From: an uncultured Bacteroidales bacterium
GTDB taxonomy: Bacteria; Bacteroidota; Bacteroidia; Bacteroidales; UBA932
NCBI GenBank assembly: GCA_934725575.1
Contig: CAKVCK010000010.1
Span: forward strand, 53,850 to 117,849
Reading direction: 5' to 3'
DNA: 64,000 nucleotides
Shown here: positions 24,069 to 32,547 of the stretch, one piece after another
Layout of the letters: each line of letters opens with the position of its first letter
Numbering within the stretch: position 1 is the stretch's first letter
The notes under the pieces: generated by a model
Databases searched by the model: none
Told to the model about the DNA's origin: nothing
The model's input: only the letters and a program-made list of their open reading frames with translations
Made by a program: the position numbers and the translations under genes

Positions 24069-25337
24069 ATGGAACACTTCAAGTTTATTGATTTGTTTTG
24101 CGGGATTGGTGGATTCCATCAAGCTTTAGCAGATTTAGGTGGTGAATGTGTTTATGCCAGTGACATTGATGCAGATTGCCGAAAAACATATGAACGAAAT
24201 TATGGTATTAAGCCAGATGGTGATATAACAAAAGTTGAAGCAGAGGATATTCCCAAACACGATGTCCTGTGCGGTGGTTTCCCTTGTCAGGCATTCTCTA
24301 AAGCGGGGAAAAGGTTGGGCTTTGCAGATCCGACAAAAGGAACATTGTTTTTCGATATAATGAGAATTGCAAAGCATCATCATCCTAAATATATGCTTTT
24401 AGAGAATGTGAGGAACTTGGCATCTCATGATGGTGGTAATACTTGGAGGGTAATCCATGGTGCAATTGTAGATGCCGGATATAATATCATTGATGAGCCT
24501 GTTATATTTAGCCCTCATTACATTGGAATCCCTCAACATAGGGAAAGGGTGTTCATAATGTGCGTAAGGAAGGACATTGCTACTCTTCCTCCATTTTATT
24601 TTAATCCAGAAAGAATACCTCCGTGCTCAATTGACTCCATTCTTCAAAAGGATGAAGAAATTGACGATTTGGACAGATATAAACTCAAACCAGAAATGAT
24701 TAAATGGATTGACAATTGGAATGAGTTCATACAGGGTATAAATTGCGATAAACTTCCCGGATTTCCAATTTGGGCAGATTCATTATGCGATATGAAAGAT
24801 AATCCTATGATTGGGGATTGGGATAACCTTCCTAAATGGGAGCAGAATTTTATTCGTAAGAATAGTGAACTCTGGTCTCAAAATAAAGAATTCATAAAAA
24901 AATGGCTAGTGAAGGCCAGAAAAAATCCTTTGTTTTTCGGTTCAAAAGCCAAACTTGAATGGCAAGCCGGTGAAACTAAAAAGCCAAATCTTTGGGAACA
25001 TATTATGCAGATACGCCCTTCTGGATTACGAGTAAAACCAGGAACCTATTTTCCCGCTCTTGTAGCAATTACCCAAACATCAATCGTTGGCAAAAGAAAA
25101 AGGTACCTGACTCCTCGCGAATGTGCAAGATTGCAAAGTTTCCCTGATACATTCATGTATGATGTAAAGAATTCACAAGCCTACAAGCAGTTTGGCAATA
25201 GCATTAATGTCGGTTTAGTTAAACTTTTTGCGCAGTATATGTTTGGAGATAAAGAAATACAACAGAAGTACTCTTATAAAGCGCAGTTCGGCAATGAAGA
25301 TAATGGTCCAACCCTTTTCGATAATATTGATGATTAA
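24069..25337 (+). CDS. type II DNA (cytosine-5) methyltransferase
   Basis: 422 aa. Motif I FIDLFCGIGGFHQAL, motif IV GGFPCQAFSKAG with the catalytic Cys, motif VI LLENVRNL, motif VIII PQHRERVF, motif IX RYLTPRECARLQSFPD and motif X YKQFGNSINVGLV are all present and in order. The target-recognition region lies about residues 185-340. It methylates C5 of cytosine in an unknown site and protects against the endonuclease encoded downstream. AT-rich codon use differs from the backbone, a sign of transfer. Ends at an intrinsic terminator. Confidence 0.93.
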   Translation: MEHFKFIDLFCGIGGFHQALADLGGECVYASDIDADCRKTYERNYGIKPDGDITKVEAEDIPKHDVLCGGFPCQAFSKAGKRLGFADPTKGTLFFDIMRIAKHHHPKYMLLENVRNLASHDGGNTWRVIHGAIVDAGYNIIDEPVIFSPHYIGIPQHRERVFIMCVRKDIATLPPFYFNPERIPPCSIDSILQKDEEIDDLDRYKLKPEMIKWIDNWNEFIQGINCDKLPGFPIWADSLCDMKDNPMIGDWDNLPKWEQNFIRKNSELWSQNKEFIKKWLVKARKNPLFFGSKAKLEWQAGETKKPNLWEHIMQIRPSGLRVKPGTYFPALVAITQTSIVGKRKRYLTPRECARLQSFPDTFMYDVKNSQAYKQFGNSINVGLVKLFAQYMFGDKEIQQKYSYKAQFGNEDNGPTLFDNIDD

Positions 25338-25363
25338 CAAGATACATACTATTACTAATCAAC

Positions 25364-25391
25364 AAAGGCATCGCAAATGCGATGCCTTTTT
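25364..25391 (+). terminator. intrinsic terminator after the methyltransferase gene
   Basis: AAAGGCATCGCA (25364-25375) and TGCGATGCCTTT (25378-25389) form a perfect 12-bp stem with a 2-base gap (in practice a 4-base loop) followed by T. It separates the methyltransferase from the controller/endonuclease transcript, so the two are expressed from separate promoters. Confidence 0.8.
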
Positions 25392-25398
25392 CATTTAT

Positions 25399-25419
25399 AA
25401 TGATACTTATTGTAGGTAT
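25399..25419 (+). promoter_or_regulatory. operator (C-box candidate) before the controller gene
   Basis: Second copy of the site at 23991; centre TGATACTTATTGTAGGTAT with dyad ATAC...GTAT. It ends 2 bases before the controller ATG at 25422. Position and repetition fit autoregulation by the controller protein. Confidence 0.65.
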
Positions 25420-25421
25420 AT

Positions 25422-25634
25422 ATGGACATAGATGCATTACATAATCTCGGACAGATAATCCGGGAAAAGCGAGAAGCCATAGGATTGACTCAAATTGAGG
25501 TGGCTGAAAAAGCCGGCCTCGACCGAAACTATATAGGTATGGTTGAAAGGGGGGAAAGAAACCCATCATACCTCTCTTTGATCAAATTAGCAAATGGATT
25601 GAATTTAACTGTTGACCAACTTATTAAACCTTAA
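25422..25634 (+). CDS. restriction-modification controller protein (HTH, C protein)
   Basis: 70 aa single-domain helix-turn-helix protein of the XRE class: IREKREAIGLTQIEVAEKAG, then DRNYIGMVERGERNPSYLSL with the recognition helix. Size, position between methyltransferase and endonuclease and the two upstream operator copies fit C proteins that delay endonuclease expression after entry into a new host. The endonuclease ATG follows 8 bases after its stop. Confidence 0.85.
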   Translation: MDIDALHNLGQIIREKREAIGLTQIEVAEKAGLDRNYIGMVERGERNPSYLSLIKLANGLNLTVDQLIKP

Positions 25635-25641
25635 AATATTT

Positions 25642-26520
25642 ATGTTACTACCAACGACATTAAATGAAATCTCTACTAACACCAATACTGGGATTGAATA
25701 CGAAATAGCGCTTTTCTATTGCCTTCTTGACATTAAAAATGAGGAGAAGGAAAAAGTAGAGGAGGCATTTTCGACACGTACAGATGCCGCTAAAATAAAG
25801 AAAATCATTTCATATACGAACACTAAACAAATTCTCACTGAAATCTCCAGAAGAGGACTTACTGTAATAGATGTCTCATTTGAGACTCAGAATGATTCTG
25901 TTGGTCCCGCCGATGTCGTCCTATTTTGTTCCGATGGCAGCAAGATAGGGTTGTCGGTTAAGTATGCAAATACTTGCACGTTAAATGTAACGGGACGAAA
26001 CTTCATAACAGATTCTCAGATTTCTCAATTAAAACAACTTTTGCCAGAATATACCAATCGCTACATACATGAAATGACAAAGAAGTATGGTCACGTCGGT
26101 AATTGGTTTCGCCAAAGAAAACCGAGTACAACAACTGATGCATATATTGACCTTATCCGTGATGCTGTTATAGAGAATTGGATGAACGTGCCCAATAAGG
26201 TCACTCTTCTTAGTACTTTGTTCCATCATGATTCGCCTATTGAATTCTGGGTTATCACCTATACAGATTCATATTATGATTTGAAGACAACTCCGCAAAC
26301 AATAGATATAAACCGCGCTAATGATATAACTGTCAGGAAGTATCAGACCTCTTATGTTGCCTTTTACCTTGATGGAGTTATGGTCGGACATATGCAGGTA
26401 AAGTTCAATAATGGATTCTTGGAGAAGTGTAAAAAACATACGCCTGACGTAGTTTGCGAAGGCGTGAGAATGGCGTTTGGACAACCTTTCTCCTCTTGGA
26501 ATTTTAGCGTAGAAAAATAG
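25642..26520 (+). CDS. type II restriction endonuclease, possibly HaeIII-like
   Basis: 292 aa from ATG 25642. The core GPADVVLFCSDGSKIGLSVKYAN has the pattern D-x(12)-[GIS]xSxK seen in HaeIII-family enzymes (there DILII...EIGISVKHNH), so Asp in PADVV and Lys in SVKYA are the likely catalytic pair of a PD-(D/E)XK fold. The N-terminus (NTNTGIEYEIALFYCLL) also fits that family. Recognition GGCC is possible but not shown. Located directly after the controller gene. If wrong on family, it is still very probably the endonuclease by position. Confidence 0.65.
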   Translation: MLLPTTLNEISTNTNTGIEYEIALFYCLLDIKNEEKEKVEEAFSTRTDAAKIKKIISYTNTKQILTEISRRGLTVIDVSFETQNDSVGPADVVLFCSDGSKIGLSVKYANTCTLNVTGRNFITDSQISQLKQLLPEYTNRYIHEMTKKYGHVGNWFRQRKPSTTTDAYIDLIRDAVIENWMNVPNKVTLLSTLFHHDSPIEFWVITYTDSYYDLKTTPQTIDINRANDITVRKYQTSYVAFYLDGVMVGHMQVKFNNGFLEKCKKHTPDVVCEGVRMAFGQPFSSWNFSVEK

Positions 26521-26526
26521 AATAGT

Positions 26527-27495
26527 ATGGCAATGTTAAAAAAGATATTTGAGACCAACAAGGATATCGTTATCAATTCCGATATTGATGGATTCCTTTG
26601 TGGAATAATTCTCCAGAAATATATGGGATGTAGAGTCGTAGGCTTCAGCGACAGTAAAGATAAAGTTTGGCTGGTGCCAGAAATAGAGAATATGGACTCA
26701 CCTGTATACATTGATTTATATGTTGCTCGTCCTAATGTGATTTGTATAGAGCAACATATCATTGCATTTGATAAAAGTCATCACAATGAAATCATAGGAT
26801 TTGGTTCAAAGATTAATCCTAATATAGAAAGAGAAAGGACCTTTGTCGGAGATATGCAAAGCGATTATTACCATAAGTATCCATTTGGCACCGTGCATTA
26901 TTTAATAGCCCTTTTGGCAAAAGAAGGAATACTGGTCTCTCTTCCAAATTTAGAAGTTTGTCATCAAGTACCCAAATATGGATATGCAAAAGATTTTTTA
27001 ACTACTACTGCCGGTCACATAATTCTTCGTGCGGATGACGCATTATATTCTACATTAAGTCCGTATAGAGAGAATGCACTTGATTGGTGGAATTGGTTAG
27101 ACCCTAATCATCAGATACCTGCAATAGAAAGTCTTCGCAATTATATTTCCTCTTGTGACATAACTAGGGCAAAAGAATATAAGGCTGCAATAGGAGCGTT
27201 CTTTAAAGGATTAGGCTGTGATGGCCAAGATGGCGCATTCAAAAATGTAACGGATGATAGAGGAACTATTCTTAAGAAGGTGACCAATTATAAAGATGTT
27301 ATTTGCTCCATCATGGGGATGCAACTTGATTTACCAACTAATTATAAGATTCACAAGGGCAAATATGCAATTACATACGCAAGACCCGGGTATGATATGA
27401 GCATTCTGCACGCAAACAACTTATATTCGTATGCGTTTATCTTTGGGCCTAGGCCTAAGTATATGAATTTTAGTTTTACTCTTGATATGGAATAG
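26527..27495 (+). CDS. DHH-phosphoesterase-like protein linked to the restriction locus
   Basis: 322 aa, unrecognised as a whole. The N-terminus VINSDIDGFLCGIILQKY (D19, D21) resembles motif I of DHH phosphoesterases such as RecJ ([10 protein letters not shown]), VYIDLYVARP offers the next Asp, and AFDKSHHNE resembles the DHH triad with a short insertion. The remainder (YPFGTVHYLIALLAKEG, ADDALYSTLSPYRENALDWW) is helical. It starts 6 bases after the endonuclease stop and ends before a terminator, so it belongs to the operon. I infer a nuclease or nucleotide phosphodiesterase that works with or beside the endonuclease. Confidence 0.55.
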   Translation: MAMLKKIFETNKDIVINSDIDGFLCGIILQKYMGCRVVGFSDSKDKVWLVPEIENMDSPVYIDLYVARPNVICIEQHIIAFDKSHHNEIIGFGSKINPNIERERTFVGDMQSDYYHKYPFGTVHYLIALLAKEGILVSLPNLEVCHQVPKYGYAKDFLTTTAGHIILRADDALYSTLSPYRENALDWWNWLDPNHQIPAIESLRNYISSCDITRAKEYKAAIGAFFKGLGCDGQDGAFKNVTDDRGTILKKVTNYKDVICSIMGMQLDLPTNYKIHKGKYAITYARPGYDMSILHANNLYSYAFIFGPRPKYMNFSFTLDME

Positions 27496-27529
27496 AAAAA
27501 AGCCCCTGCAATTCTCTGTAGGGGGCTTT
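27496..27529 (+). terminator. intrinsic terminator after the restriction operon
   Basis: AAAGCCCCTGCA and TGTAGGGGGCTTT enclose a short loop ATTCTC, giving about an 11-bp stem. The A-run before and T-run after make it usable from both strands, serving the convergent gene at 27586 as well. Confidence 0.8.
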
Positions 27530-27585
27530 ACTTCGACTTTCTCTTAACTCGATTGGATTGAAAATCAAGATTGTTAATTTTTGTT

Positions 27586-28320
27586 TTATTTTTCTTCTGG
27601 CATCGAATGAAATATTTTTCCATCTAGATTTTTCCCATTCTTTCCCTTACTCCTCTTTACACCATCTGCACCCCAAGTGCCCCATTGTTTAAAGAAGAAT
27701 GACTTGCCATCAGCATCACACTGTTCTTTGATGGAAATCGCCCACTCTTTTTTCATGGGGCGAGCTTGATTGCCACTTTCACCACCAACTATAATCCAGT
27801 TAATTCCTTCGAGATTTAATCTTCCCAAGTCTTCTATAAGTGGCTCGCAGGATAGAAAACGAACCGAAACTTTTGAGATGCGCCTCAGAGAATCAATCCG
27901 ATCTTTGCGACATGCCACATCAACTGTGACTCCAAGCCAGACATTAGGCGGCACAATATGTGTTTGAAAGAATTCTTCCATTCGTTCGGCTCGTTTTGTA
28001 AGAATCTGATACCTATGTTGTGGCGTTCTCTCTATTATAGACATCACTTTTTCTATAAAATAAAAAGGAACATCTTTATGAAACAGATCACTCATTGAGC
28101 AGACGAATATATTTCTTGGCTTTCTCCATTTCAGAGGTTCACCAAGCGAGTCTTCATGAAGTGCGATATTAAATCCGTGAGAATACTTAACAATTCCCAT
28201 AGCCTTAAGTCGACGCGCCATAGTCTCAGCATAGCAATGAAGACATCCGGCCGATGCTTTTGTGCATCCGGTAACAGGATTCCACGTCGAATCTGTCCAT
28301 TCGATTTTTGAAGAACTCAT
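27586..28320 (-). CDS. DUF5131 (phage Gp37/Gp68 family) protein with three-Cys motif
   Basis: 244 aa. Near the N-terminus WTDSTWNPVTGCTKASAGC and LHCYAE give a C19-x6-C26-x2-C29 motif, suggestive of a radical-SAM-like Fe-S site though not the classic Cx3Cx2C. IFVCSMSDLFHKDVP, RYQILTKRAERM, NVWLGVTVD and WIIVGGESGNQARPM are family signatures. Function not established. It overlaps its upstream partner tcmP by 4 bases (ATGA), the usual pairing for this family. AT-rich like the restriction locus. Confidence 0.88.
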   Translation of the reverse strand: MSSSKIEWTDSTWNPVTGCTKASAGCLHCYAETMARRLKAMGIVKYSHGFNIALHEDSLGEPLKWRKPRNIFVCSMSDLFHKDVPFYFIEKVMSIIERTPQHRYQILTKRAERMEEFFQTHIVPPNVWLGVTVDVACRKDRIDSLRRISKVSVRFLSCEPLIEDLGRLNLEGINWIIVGGESGNQARPMKKEWAISIKEQCDADGKSFFFKQWGTWGADGVKRSKGKNGKNLDGKIFHSMPEEK

Positions 28321-29426
28321 CGCTTGCCAAGGATATTAAATTCTACAATTTCATTCCTCTGATAGATTGACTTATAGTTTACTTTCGGAGAATTGGCATG
28401 ATAGGAAATCAATCCATCCTTCTTCATTTTTTTAATCTCATCCGATGCGTGCTTGCAAATATGCCCTTCATCCATAGTGTATAAATAAGCATCTCGATTA
28501 TTCTTTATTTCTCCATTAAGTATCTTTCTATTCAAACCAAGTTTAAAGGCCTCTATCTTGGTCAAAGGTTGTTCTCCGAAAAGAACTCCTTGTGCTTTAC
28601 TAGCATCGTCATCAATATCAAAATTTGCCAGTCCATTAACATCATTCACAGCCCAAGCGGTTTTAAGAAATTTATCTACAGCGCGCACATGGGTTGCACC
28701 AAAAACAATACCATAAATGTTGGCGTTTTTCTTTATCGTGAAAGGGTATAGTTTAACCTTACTATCTAGTGGAAGCCGTTGACGCAGGTGATTAAGTATC
28801 GTTTGATGGATATATTTGTAAGGTTGCTTGTGAATCTCCTCCATATTAACATGAAAAATGTTTTGAAATTCACTTGTCTCTCCAAAACGAATAATGTACG
28901 AAGAAGATATATAGTAAAGAAAGTCTGTCGTAGGTTTCTGGCATATTCCTAAGAAATATTTATCTGAAGTGAACTTCACTCCATTTTGATCAAGATATAC
29001 TAAAGACGGAACCTTACCAATAGATGATTCTAATTTGTCGTAGAGTACTTCAAAATCTTCATTATAATAATGAAGTTCAACACCGGCACTGGTTAATTGG
29101 GGGTTCTCTACAAGAAATGCTTCACAAGCTTCTTTCAGTTGCGCAAACTTCTTCTTATCATATTCGTTTATGAAAAAATGCACCTTGGTTTTCTTCTGTA
29201 AAATAATTTTTATTTGTTTTTTGACTTCAGTCAAAATCCTTATTGTACTCCCAGCTATACCGGTCTTGTCATACCCTGTTCCTGCAAAGAAATCAAATAT
29301 ATGTACCATCTTTGCACCGGCCATAATGAAAGTTGGTAACCACTCACAAGCATAAGCCTCAAAGATTTCGAGTTTAGTAATCGTTTCCTCCGAAAAGGGT
29401 TCACTATGTAGATTTTTCCCTGACAT
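28317..29426 (-). CDS. tcmP: three-Cys-motif partner protein TcmP
   Basis: 369 aa from the ATG at 29426; a start at 29477 would lie upstream of the promoter box and is rejected. The N-terminal part has SEETITKLEIFEAYACEWLP and HIFDFFAGTGYDKTG, the TcmP pattern (DxFAGxG), which resembles a methyltransferase-like motif I. C-terminal part is a possible winged-helix region (IKKMKKDGLISYHANSPK). Known only as the constant partner of the DUF5131 three-Cys-motif protein; no activity is established. First gene of a two-gene operon. Confidence 0.85.
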   Translation of the reverse strand: MSGKNLHSEPFSEETITKLEIFEAYACEWLPTFIMAGAKMVHIFDFFAGTGYDKTGIAGSTIRILTEVKKQIKIILQKKTKVHFFINEYDKKKFAQLKEACEAFLVENPQLTSAGVELHYYNEDFEVLYDKLESSIGKVPSLVYLDQNGVKFTSDKYFLGICQKPTTDFLYYISSSYIIRFGETSEFQNIFHVNMEEIHKQPYKYIHQTILNHLRQRLPLDSKVKLYPFTIKKNANIYGIVFGATHVRAVDKFLKTAWAVNDVNGLANFDIDDDASKAQGVLFGEQPLTKIEAFKLGLNRKILNGEIKNNRDAYLYTMDEGHICKHASDEIKKMKKDGLISYHANSPKVNYKSIYQRNEIVEFNILGKR

Positions 29427-29453
29427 ACTACTAATGCTATTTGGTAAAGCACA

Positions 29454-29461
29454 CAAATTTA
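29454..29461 (-). promoter_or_regulatory. -7 promoter box of the tcmP operon
   Basis: TAAATTTG on the minus strand matches TAnnTTTG. It predicts a transcript start about 20 bases before the ATG at 29426, which decides the start codon of tcmP. Confidence 0.55.
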
Positions 29462-29565
29462 CTAAAAAAACATTCATATATTAAAATTTCTAAAAACAAT
29501 TGATTATATAACACTTAAAGCATAAATCAGCGGCTATTGTCAACAGCCGAAATCACTAATGGGCA

Positions 29566-30765
29566 TTATGACTTCCGATACTTCCCATACTCAATCTTCT
29601 CGATCTTGCTGGTCTCGACCCACCTCTTGATGTAGCGGTCGGCGGACGGCGCAGGGATGCCAAGGGTGGTGGCGAGTTTTTGATAGGATTGGCGGTCAAA
29701 GGTTTCTGGGAGGGTGTCGAAGAAGGTTTGCTGACGGGAGTTTGTGGGTGCTGTGACCATTGGCTCTTCGACTTGCGGGAGGGTGCTGAAAACCTTGTCG
29801 ATGTGGACTATGAGGACATCGCAGATGGTCAGGGCGGTGCGGAAATCGGGTTCCATACAGGTCAGGGGCGATGAGAGGTCGCAGGTTTCGAGGATTCGCA
29901 GGGCGGTGAGAATCAAGATTATCCGGAACGTGGAGAGGCCGAGGCGGCGGACGGAGGCCACGATGAACTCGCCGTAGCTGTCGAGCTGACGGGTCTGGAT
30001 GGTGGAGAAGTAGGTGTTGAATCTGGACATCTGGGATGATGTGAGTTCCACACGGATTGGTTGCATCGGCTGGAGGAGTTTGTGTAGTGAGTGGAACTCT
30101 TCGCCGAGCTGCTTGAAGTAGTCGTCGAGGGCGATGCCGGAGCCGCTGTCGAACACGTCGTGCCAGTCGCTCTTGGCATTGAGGTAATAGAAAAGGAAAC
30201 GGCTGAAAAGGCCGTTCTCGGCATCCTTGATGAGCGAGCGTACCTGCTGGGGCGTGCCCGTGAGGAGCGTGGAGAGGCAGGGAGACTTGATGCTGACATA
30301 TTCCTTGTCCTTTCGGCGGATGTAGGATATGGCTTCGTGGTGGAAGGCTTTGCGGAAGCCGTCGGAGTAGTTGCCATAGTCGGAGTCGAAGGTGTTGGCG
30401 AGGGTGTCGCCCTCGGTCTCGAACATAAGGCCTATGCCGTTGTTCTCGTTCAGGGTCTGATAGACGGCCGTGGCGGAGGAGTTGGCTGGGATAAGCAGGA
30501 GGCGGAGAGGAGGTTCTTCCGGCTTTTCGAGGGATTTCTTGTTCTTGGAGGCGTTATATTCATTGAGCTTGGACTTGTACTCCTCGCGCTCGGCTTCGTT
30601 GAGTTGGCGCAGTTCGTCGTGGATGGGGTCGATGAGATTTCGGCAAAGGGTTAGACGGCCTTTGCCGGCGGATGCTCTGGCGGTGATGAACGTGAAGAGG
30701 TTCGGGTGGATTGTGCGCTTGTCGTAGATGCCGGTGATCTTGGTGAGACAGGCAGAAATATATCT
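29566..30765 (-). pseudogene. 5'-truncated DUF3987 (primase/helicase-like) gene
   Basis: The minus-strand frame is open from about 30765 to the stop at 29566 and encodes the C-terminal about 400 residues of a DUF3987 protein: IYDKRTIHPNLFTFITARAS, AGKGRLTL (P-loop region), LIPANSSATAVYQTLNENNG, then FETEGDTLANTFDSDYGNYS and SIKSPCLSTLLTGTPQQVRS. Further upstream the frame hits a stop and no N-terminal part is found, so the gene is cut. DUF3987 proteins are carried by mobile elements of Bacteroidales. GC content is higher than that of the neighbouring restriction genes. Confidence 0.8.
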
Positions 30766-30822
30766 TGATTAATTTCAATTGAATCACCATATTTGTAGTT
30801 ATGCGATGAGGTTATAAAAGAA

Positions 30823-31096
30823 ATGAAAAGGATTGGTTTTATCGCGCTTCTTTTGTTCAGCGCTGTTTGCTTGAAGGCACAGTCATTGACTGATTGCGAG
30901 AATGTTGTCAAAGAGACTGTAAATGCCATAAACAGTTATTCAGCCGAACAACTTCACCAGAACCGTATTCAATGACGTCAGCCACTGCAATATGAGCAAG
31001 GACGAGAGAATTGACGGCCTCATCGGGTACGAGATTCTGTCACGGCAGATGACGATTATGTCTTATAGGAACGAGAAGCTGATTTTCATAAAGTGA
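30823..31096 (+). pseudogene. remnant of a secreted retropepsin-like aspartyl protease
   Basis: A short frame starts with a signal peptide (MKRIGFIALLLFSAVCLKA) and stops after 50 codons at 30975. The next frame continues through SHCNMSKDERIDGLIGYEIL and MTIMSYRNEKLIFIK to a stop at 31094, matching the C-terminal end of bacterial retropepsin-like proteases (DGxxGxxxL...ididy...L.l). The middle part with the catalytic Asp is missing. So the gene has lost its core and suffered a frameshift. It fills the gap between the truncated DUF3987 gene and the second pathway block. Confidence 0.6.
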
Positions 31097-31209
31097 GCAT
31101 ACGGGGACATTGTTTTATAGAGACTGGCAGACTGAGCATAATGTGCAATCTGCACTACAAGCCTTACGAGCCTTTCGCGGCAAGATTTTGATTAACCGTT
31201 CTTTTTGCC

Positions 31210-31229
31210 TATTTTCGCAAGATTAATCG
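31210..31229 (+). promoter_or_regulatory. probable promoter of the second pathway block
   Basis: TATTTTCGCAAGATTAATCG, almost the same as 15048-15066 before the exporter gene. A T-rich element (CTTTTTG, 31201-31207) lies upstream. The ligase ATG follows at 31249. The shared motif supports common control of both pathway blocks. Confidence 0.5.
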
Positions 31230-31248
31230 ACTTTCAGAAATTATCGAG

Positions 31249-32547
31249 ATGACAGAGGATATTGAATTCCAGTCAGTGGAGGCCATCAAAGACTTCCAGG
31301 AGGGGAAACTGCGCGAGGCTTTGGCCTATCTGGCGGCCAACTCTCCGTATTACCAAAGGATGTTTTCCCGTTTCGGGATAGATGTCTCCACAATACGCCA
31401 TATAGAGGATCTTGTCAAGATTCCGTTCACGGAGAAGAAGGATCTGCAGCTCTACAATGAGGATTTCCTGTGCGTGCCTAAGGACAAGGTTATCGATTAC
31501 ATCACGACCTCTGGGACCTTGGGCGATCCGGTCACGTTCTGCTGCACGGAGAAGGATCTCCAGAGGCTCGCCTACAACGAGAAGAAATCATTCGAGTGCG
31601 CAGGAGTGCATCCCGGCAACGTCGTCCAGCTGATGACCACCATTGACAAACGCTTCATGGCCGGCCTCGCTTATTTCCTTGGCATCAGGGCATTGGGAGC
31701 GGGAATCATTCGGGTGGGCAATGGTGTCCCTGAACTTCAGTGGGACACAATCCAGCGCATCAAGCCGGACACGATCATGTGTGTGCCTTCGTTCATCCTC
31801 CGCCTCATCCAATACGCCGAGGATCACGGCATCGACTACCGTAATTCCAGCGTGAGAAGAATCATCGGAATAGGCGAGGGGCTCCGCAACCAGGACTTCT
31901 CGCTCAACCTTCTTGGCACGAAGATCAAGGAAAAATGGGACGTGGATCTCTATGCCACATATTCATCGACAGAGATGGGAACCACGTTCTCGGAATGTCA
32001 GCACGGGATGGGCGGTCACGTGCATCCTGAACTGATCATCGTGGAGATCATCGGAGAGGACAACCTGCCAGTGTCTGACGGCGAGGAAGGAGAGATTGTG
32101 GTGACCACCCTTGGAGTCGAAGGCATGCCTCTGCTGCGTTTCCGGACCGGAGACATCGCGGCGAAGAGAGTCGAACGGTGCAAATGCGGAAGGAACTCCT
32201 ACCGGTTGACTCCGCTTGTAGGCCGTAAGAATAATATGATAAAGCTCAAGGGTACAACGCTTTACCCACCTGCTATAAACGATGTGCTGGATAATGTGGA
32301 CTATGTGGCCGACTATGTCGTGTACGTCCAGGATTCCGAGGCCGGGACCGATGACGTGGTCGTTAAAGTCGCGTTGGCCCACGATCCCGGCTGCGATGTA
32401 GTTAAGGATTTGAAGGACCGTTTCAGAGCGAGACTCCGTGTCGCGCCTAATGTGGAGATGCTTCCGAAAGAGGAAATCATGAAGGTCAAGTTCCCTGCCC
32501 AGAGCCGCAAACCAGTGAAATTCGTGGATTTAAGAAATAAGAAATGA
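31249..32547 (+). CDS. PaaK-like aryl/acyl-CoA or ACP ligase (AMP-forming)
   Basis: 432 aa adenylate-forming enzyme related to phenylacetate-CoA ligase. Features: YITTSGTLGDPVTFC (ATP phosphate loop, about 86-100), YSSTEMGTTFSECQ (motif A5), LRFRTGDIAAKR and a C-terminal lid with MIKLKGTTLYPPAI. In aryl polyene pathways such a ligase activates the 4-coumarate-like starter, fitting the ammonia-lyase of the first block. It overlaps the next gene by 4 bases (ATGA). A cysteine pair in ERCKCGRNS is also typical of PaaK. Confidence 0.88.
   Translation: MTEDIEFQSVEAIKDFQEGKLREALAYLAANSPYYQRMFSRFGIDVSTIRHIEDLVKIPFTEKKDLQLYNEDFLCVPKDKVIDYITTSGTLGDPVTFCCTEKDLQRLAYNEKKSFECAGVHPGNVVQLMTTIDKRFMAGLAYFLGIRALGAGIIRVGNGVPELQWDTIQRIKPDTIMCVPSFILRLIQYAEDHGIDYRNSSVRRIIGIGEGLRNQDFSLNLLGTKIKEKWDVDLYATYSSTEMGTTFSECQHGMGGHVHPELIIVEIIGEDNLPVSDGEEGEIVVTTLGVEGMPLLRFRTGDIAAKRVERCKCGRNSYRLTPLVGRKNNMIKLKGTTLYPPAINDVLDNVDYVADYVVYVQDSEAGTDDVVVKVALAHDPGCDVVKDLKDRFRARLRVAPNVEMLPKEEIMKVKFPAQSRKPVKFVDLRNKK

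Noticed and set aside
27586..28320. Prophage, because of the family name Gp37/Gp68
   Set aside because: No phage structural, lysis or integrase genes are present; the family is mostly found outside phages with TcmP.
28317..29477. tcmP start at 29477
   Set aside because: This start lies upstream of the -7 box at 29454-29461, so it would not be on the transcript; 29426 fits.
19350..31230. Direct repeats marking a single clean insertion of the foreign region
   Set aside because: I compared the bases next to both borders and found no convincing target duplication; the region looks like several events.
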